DNA of 47,069 bases from the NCBI GenBank assembly GCA_913775265.1, contig CAJYJH010000090.1, positions 1-47,069 of the forward strand, written 5' to 3'. This stretch comes from an uncultured Mucilaginibacter sp. (lineage in GTDB: Bacteria > Bacteroidota > Bacteroidia > Sphingobacteriales > Sphingobacteriaceae). A program made the position numbers and the translations under genes. Under the pieces are notes generated by a model. That model saw only the letters and a program-made list of their open reading frames with translations, did no database searches and was not told where the DNA came from. Positions 42,467 to 47,069 of this stretch are shown here, piece by piece. Each line of letters starts with the position of its first letter. The first letter of the stretch is position 1.

Positions 42467-43375
42467 ATGAAAAAAATACTGTTTTGCATTAAAGAATACG
42501 CATACTTAGCCGAAAAGATTTTAATTCATGGCGACTATGAAAAAGGCGAATTAGCCATCAGCTACTTTACCGATGGCGAGCGATACCAGCGAATTTTATC
42601 GCCGGTAGAAAACCGGGATGTGGTAGTCATTGGAGGCACGGTGAATGATGAAGCCACCCTCGAACTGTTTGACTTAGCATCATCACTGGTAAGCTACGGT
42701 GCCAGTTCGTTATCCCTGGTTATCCCCTACTACGGTTACTCCACCATGGAGCGTGCGGTTTTACCAGGCGAAATTGTTACCGCTAAAACCAGAGCCCGGT
42801 TACTTTCGGCCATACCCCGCAGTGCCAAGGGTAATAAAATTTACCTGTTCGATTTACACTCCGAGGGTACGCAGTATTACTTTGAACACGAGGTTTACCC
42901 GGTACATGTATACTGTAAGCCTATCATCATTGAAGCAGCTAAACACTATGGCGGCGACAATTTTGTAATGGCCAGCACCGATGCCGGTAGGGCTAAATGG
43001 GTAGAATCGCTCGCTAATGATATTGGTGTTGCTGCAGCTTTTATTCTAAAACGCCGCCTGGCAGGCGACCATACCGAGGTAACCGCTATTAATGCCGATG
43101 TAGATGGCAAAACCGTTATTATTTACGACGACATGATCCGCTCAGGGGGCAGCATTGTAGGTGCCGCAAAAACTTATAAAGATGCCGGTGCCAAAGATAT
43201 TTATGTAATAACTACCCACGGCCTATTTGTAAACAACGGCATCGAAAAACTCAAAGCCAGCGGTCTCATCAAAAAACTCATCTGCACCGATTCACATGTT
43301 AACGCCTGCAACATTCAGGATGATTTTGTTGAGGTGAGAAGCATTGCGGCCTTGGTGTGTGAGGCCATCAGGTAA
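42467..43375 (+). CDS. prs: Ribose-phosphate pyrophosphokinase-like protein
   Basis: A 302-aa protein of the PRPP-synthetase family. The ATG at 42467 (MKKILFCIKE) is chosen over an upstream TTG that precedes a non-family extension. It keeps the ATP-contact element YFTDGERYQRI, the DLHSEG segment with the conserved His131, ASTDAGRAKWVE, KRRLAGDHTEV and the PRPP loop VIIYDDMIRSGGS (217-229). In standard Prs proteins these read DGE, DLHADQ, RR and DDMIDTAGT, so the loop differs: IRSGGS replaces IDTAGT. It may be a divergent second PRPP synthetase, or a phosphoribosyltransferase-like relative with another pyrophosphoryl acceptor. It has its own promoter and stands alone. Confidence 0.8.
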   Translation: MKKILFCIKEYAYLAEKILIHGDYEKGELAISYFTDGERYQRILSPVENRDVVVIGGTVNDEATLELFDLASSLVSYGASSLSLVIPYYGYSTMERAVLPGEIVTAKTRARLLSAIPRSAKGNKIYLFDLHSEGTQYYFEHEVYPVHVYCKPIIIEAAKHYGGDNFVMASTDAGRAKWVESLANDIGVAAAFILKRRLAGDHTEVTAINADVDGKTVIIYDDMIRSGGSIVGAAKTYKDAGAKDIYVITTHGLFVNNGIEKLKASGLIKKLICTDSHVNACNIQDDFVEVRSIAALVCEAIR

Positions 43376-43384
43376 AGTTTGTTA

Positions 43385-44596
43385 TCAAGGGTTTTTCTTG
43401 GTTATTTCTTTGGTCATTTTTAAAGTAAGAGCAAAAAGCACGAGTAACCCAACGCCACCGGCTATCCATAAAAGCCAGGCCGGCAATTGCTGGTTTTTTA
43501 CTTTTGGCTGTCCATTGGTTAATGAGACAATGGTACCATGATTAACTACGGGCAATACCTTACTGATGCTATCTGCAAAAAACTGTAAATCGTAAAAGGG
43601 AGCATTCAGTTTCGCGTTACCAAACCATAACTGGTACTGGTGCTCTTTTTTAAGATACGCAACCAGTGACTGTTCAGTCTGACTCACTTGCAAAACTTTT
43701 ACTGCTAAAGGCTCATTATCTCCATTGTAAATAATTAACTGCATTTTAGAAGCTTTAGCCGAGAAATATACATCTCCGTTACCAGCCGAAGACACCCGCG
43801 TGCCTTTTACCTGTTCTCTTTTATTACCATCAACTTGATATATCTCTAAGCTGCGCTGATAGTACTTTGCGCCTGTCAATTCTAAGTGTAACTTATTAAC
43901 ACTATACGCATGTTTAAAAGAAAGATTAATGAAAGTGCTATCTGCCTTATTTTGAGTTTTAATACTTGCTATAGGCACAGATACATACTGCAGTGGGATA
44001 TTCTCTTCAACATACAAGCCCGCCTGTAAAATATTTACCGGAGTTAAATTACGCCCGTTAACCTGAATTTTAATGTATCGGTAAGTACTAACCGGCAGCA
44101 ATAATAATTCCTCGAACGAACCTCCCTTACGGTTATCATTATTTTGCAAGCCGATGTTTTCTTTAATTGCAAACCAATGTGTTAAATTATCGCTGCCAAG
44201 CACACTCAGATTACGATTTACGGCAGTATTACGAAGTTTAAGCCATAACCTGCTGATGTTTAGCTTGTCCCTGTTTTCGGCAATAAACAAAGTTAGTGTA
44301 TCGTTAACAGAACTTTTAGTTACTGCCGGAAGTTCACGATAATTGCTGCGTTTCTTTTCGAATAGCGTATTGCCTAACAAGTAAGCAACAGTGATGCCTT
44401 TTTCATTTCTCAGCCTGATGTCTGCCAAACTCCGTTGGCATTGAGCTACCAGGTCCGGCTGCAGTTCTACACGGTAAAATCCGTCAGTAGTAACCGGCTT
44501 AAGAGCTGCTTTATATTTAAAACCCTGTTGTGCAAATAATGGCAATGCACAACAAAGTATTATACCGGTTATTTTAGCTTTCCGTTTTAGGCTCAT
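43385..44596 (-). CDS. DUF3999 membrane-anchored protein
   Basis: A 403-aa exported protein of the DUF3999 family. The start at 44596 (MSLKRKAKITGIILCCALPLFAQQ) opens a signal peptide, while the longer frame does not. The body is beta-rich, with discoidin-like strands (YRYIKIQVNGRNLTPVNI, WLKLRNTAVNRNLSVLGSDNLTHWF). A single C-terminal transmembrane helix (LLWIAGGVGLLVLFALTL) leaves a short basic cytoplasmic tail. It overlaps the end of the DUF2339 gene by 23 nt, so the two are co-translated. The DUF2339/DUF3999 pair is conserved in many Bacteria, and its function is unknown. It converges on the PRPP-synthetase-like gene with only 9 nt between the two stop codons. Confidence 0.87.
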   Translation of the reverse strand: MSLKRKAKITGIILCCALPLFAQQGFKYKAALKPVTTDGFYRVELQPDLVAQCQRSLADIRLRNEKGITVAYLLGNTLFEKKRSNYRELPAVTKSSVNDTLTLFIAENRDKLNISRLWLKLRNTAVNRNLSVLGSDNLTHWFAIKENIGLQNNDNRKGGSFEELLLLPVSTYRYIKIQVNGRNLTPVNILQAGLYVEENIPLQYVSVPIASIKTQNKADSTFINLSFKHAYSVNKLHLELTGAKYYQRSLEIYQVDGNKREQVKGTRVSSAGNGDVYFSAKASKMQLIIYNGDNEPLAVKVLQVSQTEQSLVAYLKKEHQYQLWFGNAKLNAPFYDLQFFADSISKVLPVVNHGTIVSLTNGQPKVKNQQLPAWLLWIAGGVGLLVLFALTLKMTKEITKKNP

Positions 44597-46940
44597 CTTC
44601 AACAATAATTTTCTTAACCTTTTGATACATAAACGATACAATGAGCAACAGAACACCTAAACAAAAGAATGCAGCTATTTTACCTGCCGGCGGAATGTTT
44701 CGTATATCAAATAAAAACAGCTTTGCCAGCGTGATGGTAAACAAGGTTAATGAAATGATACGCAATGTGCTAAGCTTATGCTTCATTCCTAACCACATTA
44801 GTGCAAACGAAATGAGCCCCCATAAAACAGGCAATCCTGTTTTAATGTAAACCGTCCTGATACGATTTAATGAATGTGCTGTATTATAAAACAACGAGTT
44901 GTTAGCTAAGGCAACTTCCATACTTAAAAACAACACAATGCTACCAGCGATTATCCAGCTTGCTATTTTAATGTACTTATCAGGCAAATGATTTTGCATT
45001 AACCTTATCAATTGATAAAATAGTAAACCAGCCATTACAGCACTTACCCAATGTGCAATAAAGTGTAATGAATTTATTTTATGCTCAACAAGCATTACAT
45101 ACTGCACATCGAAAAAGCTTTGATTATTTAGCAAATAAATCAGCAAGGTTACCAAAATTAATATAGCATTAACCGGCCATGGCAATTTAACATGCTGATT
45201 TGACTTTGCCACCTGATCAAAAACATACACAAAAGCTGTTATATAAAGCACAACGTAAAGCACGCTTAAAGCTGTACCCGAATACCTGCTTGCAAACTGA
45301 TGATTAACTTCTAATAATCCGCTCAAAAACAGTAAGGCAAATGCTATGTACTGAAATACCTTACTCCTTACCCCAAAACCATAAACTTTTGGATTATCAT
45401 CCTTATTGACGAATATATATAAGCCATAAGTAGCTATGGAAGCTACCAGCGTAGTGATAAACCCTTTGTTAGCGATAATAGTATAAACAGGCAGCGTTGA
45501 ATTATAAAGATCTGACCAGTCTAAAAATAGACTGATCATCATAGTGCTCCAAACAATAAGCGAAGCCAGCTTCATCAATTTGATATCTGATTTAAGGTAA
45601 AGCCAGTATAATAACACCGCTTCAACAGACCAAAACATAGTAATGTAGTGTCCGTTTAGCTGAATGGGAGCGGTTAATGAAATAAAAGTAAGCGTGATGC
45701 CAATAAGCAGGTACAGTATATTGGTATCTACTTTTTTCGCCTTGAACAAGGTAAATGACAAAATAAGATTAATGGCCGCCAAACTAGCAGAGAATAAACC
45801 TTTAAACCCGGCATGATGCATGGCCGTGAGCAGGTAAAGCCCGGCCCCAAAATATAGTGCTGTATTACATAAAAGCAAACTAAAATCTGCCCCTATAAAT
45901 GCCTTATTCTCTTTTATATTGTTAGCTATATTGATAGCTAAAAACAATAAATACAATATACTGCAATACACAAAAACTGTACTGGCCGCTGTATCAGGAA
46001 CGGTGAATAGTACCCCAACAACAATGAGCACAGTTAATCCAAAAGCGGTTGCATTAAGTATACGCCATAACTTAAAGTATGCGATAACAAGTAAACCAGC
46101 ATTTAAAATAAGCAGGTATATAAACAATGCATGGTAATTAGTATGGCCGTTGCTTACCATAAACGGACTGGCCAAGCCTCCCACTAATGCAATCACCGCT
46201 AATTCTTGCCTGTCGTATAACAGAGATAACACACAAGCAAATAATGTGATAATAATAAGTATGATAAAAGCACTGGCTTGATTGAATAAATGAAACTGGT
46301 GATAAGCCAAGGTAATGGTAAAATAAAATACGGCCAGCCCACCCCCTACTAATACAGAACTAAATGCCTTATAACTGTTACGCAGTTTGTGCGCAATACA
46401 TACCAAAATAGCACCACACAAAATGCCAATACCAACACGGCCTACCGGTCCTACCCAATTATTATCGATAGCATATTTCACAAAAAAGCCAATGGCCAAA
46501 ACCAGTATGGCAATCCCGATTTTATTAACCAGATTTTCGCCTATAAATTTTTCCAGATCAGGATGACGCTCAAAAAATGATTGTCGAGGCTCAAGCGTTT
46601 TATATACCGGTGGTTTTAAAGGTGGTATTGAAACCGGCTTGGGAGCAGGTACCGGCTCTGTAATTACTTCTTTGTACGACTCTACCAAAGTTGGCTTAGG
46701 AATAGCCGGAATCGGAGGCATTTCGGGCTCAGCTTTCTGCCTAGCTTTAACCGGATCGGGTAAGGGCTTAACTTCAGGCTGATAGCTCTTATCTGTAGGG
46801 GGATCGAGATTCTGTTTTAGCATTCGCTGTAGCTCCGCTATTCGATAATCTAAATGCTCAATCTTAGTATCGTAACTATTTTTTTGAGTGACTAATAAAT
46901 AGATAATCACCAGCAATAGTACAACTAAAAGAAATTCCAT
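44574..46940 (-). CDS. DUF2339 polytopic membrane protein
   Basis: A 788-aa inner-membrane protein. A first transmembrane helix (FLLVVLLLVIIYLLV) is followed by a short coiled coil (KIEHLDYRIAELQRMLKQ) and a Pro-rich cytosolic linker of about 70 residues. The DUF2339 core begins FIGENLVNKIGIAILVLAIGFFVKYAIDNNWVGPVGRVGIG. More than 20 hydrophobic helices fill the rest, to the C-terminal LFDIRNIPPAGKIAAFFCLGVLLLI. Members are large membrane proteins of unknown role and often occur with DUF3999, which here overlaps its 3' end. The 129 bp to the right window edge hold no gene that I can support. Confidence 0.9.
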   Translation of the reverse strand: MEFLLVVLLLVIIYLLVTQKNSYDTKIEHLDYRIAELQRMLKQNLDPPTDKSYQPEVKPLPDPVKARQKAEPEMPPIPAIPKPTLVESYKEVITEPVPAPKPVSIPPLKPPVYKTLEPRQSFFERHPDLEKFIGENLVNKIGIAILVLAIGFFVKYAIDNNWVGPVGRVGIGILCGAILVCIAHKLRNSYKAFSSVLVGGGLAVFYFTITLAYHQFHLFNQASAFIILIIITLFACVLSLLYDRQELAVIALVGGLASPFMVSNGHTNYHALFIYLLILNAGLLVIAYFKLWRILNATAFGLTVLIVVGVLFTVPDTAASTVFVYCSILYLLFLAINIANNIKENKAFIGADFSLLLCNTALYFGAGLYLLTAMHHAGFKGLFSASLAAINLILSFTLFKAKKVDTNILYLLIGITLTFISLTAPIQLNGHYITMFWSVEAVLLYWLYLKSDIKLMKLASLIVWSTMMISLFLDWSDLYNSTLPVYTIIANKGFITTLVASIATYGLYIFVNKDDNPKVYGFGVRSKVFQYIAFALLFLSGLLEVNHQFASRYSGTALSVLYVVLYITAFVYVFDQVAKSNQHVKLPWPVNAILILVTLLIYLLNNQSFFDVQYVMLVEHKINSLHFIAHWVSAVMAGLLFYQLIRLMQNHLPDKYIKIASWIIAGSIVLFLSMEVALANNSLFYNTAHSLNRIRTVYIKTGLPVLWGLISFALMWLGMKHKLSTLRIISLTLFTITLAKLFLFDIRNIPPAGKIAAFFCLGVLLLIVSFMYQKVKKIIVEDEPKTES

Positions 46941-47069
46941 ATGAAAAGGTTAGGCAATAAATATATCAAGTTATTTCGTAAACCTATCACGAACAGGATT
47001 TATCGACATCATGTCGGTATTAAACTCATCATGTTAACATCCCTGACCGGCTTAATATGAACAGCAATC

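Noticed and set aside
1..47069. CRISPR array, tRNA, rRNA, phage or conjugative genes
   Set aside because: No regularly spaced repeats, cloverleaf sequences or recognisable structural, integrase or transfer genes were seen; all long stretches are explained by the listed genes.

Overview
The window looks like chromosomal DNA from a Bacteroidota, most likely a Sphingobacteriaceae relative of Mucilaginibacter or Pedobacter. The grounds are a SusC/SusD pair inside a glycoside-hydrolase operon, Bacteroidota-type promoters (TTG, about 19-21 nt, TAnnTTTG), lipoprotein signals followed by Ser/Lys, a 7TMR-DISM protein, DUF2339/DUF3999 membrane proteins and a moderate GC content. The genus is an inference. 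I see no rRNA, tRNA, CRISPR array, prophage or intact insertion sequence. The first gene is cut by the left edge.

Layout. (1) 1-3517: a mannan/glycan-type cluster with the C-terminal part of a toroid protein, a GT4 glycosyltransferase overlapping it by one base, and a convergent GH130 enzyme, separated by a perfect 12-bp bidirectional terminator. (2) 3723-9205: mostly housekeeping genes: DUF58 protein, thioredoxin, a 69-aa orphan, a membrane/TPR-like protein, uracil-DNA glycosylase, a PNPOx-like stress protein, and a translationally coupled cytochrome b561 plus Tat-exported molybdopterin oxidoreductase. (3) 9276-12371: a two-gene signalling operon in which a CNB-domain histidine kinase is followed by a receiver domain fused to a thioredoxin-reductase-like flavoprotein with no CxxC. 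(4) 12505-14745: a tight four-gene operon of VOC ring-cleaving dioxygenase, carboxylesterase, GNAT and cupin, resembling the Bacillus mhqE/mhqD quinone-detoxification pair. (5) 15108-22165: OmpA-like lipoprotein, a 1122-aa SWIM/SNF2 helicase, a cytosolic SUOX-fold protein, a zinc alcohol dehydrogenase, a small lipoprotein and a BON-SH3 protein. A palindromic dispersed-repeat-like element follows at 22235-22353.

(6) 22397-42279 is the polysaccharide-degradation region. On the minus strand, in order of transcription, are SusC, SusD, GH16 (laminarinase type), GH30, GH30, a seven-haem cytochrome c, GH5 and a 7TMR-DISM protein. A GH3 beta-glucosidase is divergent from SusC. The set fits a beta-1,3/1,6-glucan utilization locus: surface lipoprotein endo-enzymes cut the glucan, SusCD imports the fragments, and periplasmic GH3/GH30/GH5 enzymes finish them. 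A GH2 enzyme and a PAP2 phosphatase lie just downstream. No SusR, hybrid two-component system or ECF-sigma/anti-sigma pair is present. The best regulator candidate is the 7TMR-DISM protein, whose cytoplasmic end is an IS1595-transposase-type zinc ribbon plus helix-turn-helix. (7) 42467-46940: a PRPP-synthetase-like protein, then convergent DUF2339 and DUF3999 genes.

Most unusual items: the 7TMR-DISM/transposase-domain fusion with a large dyad just upstream of its gene; the multihaem cytochrome 8 nt behind a GH30 gene; the kinase plus receiver-flavoprotein system without redox cysteines; and the concentric 40-bp dyad between susC and the GH3 gene.
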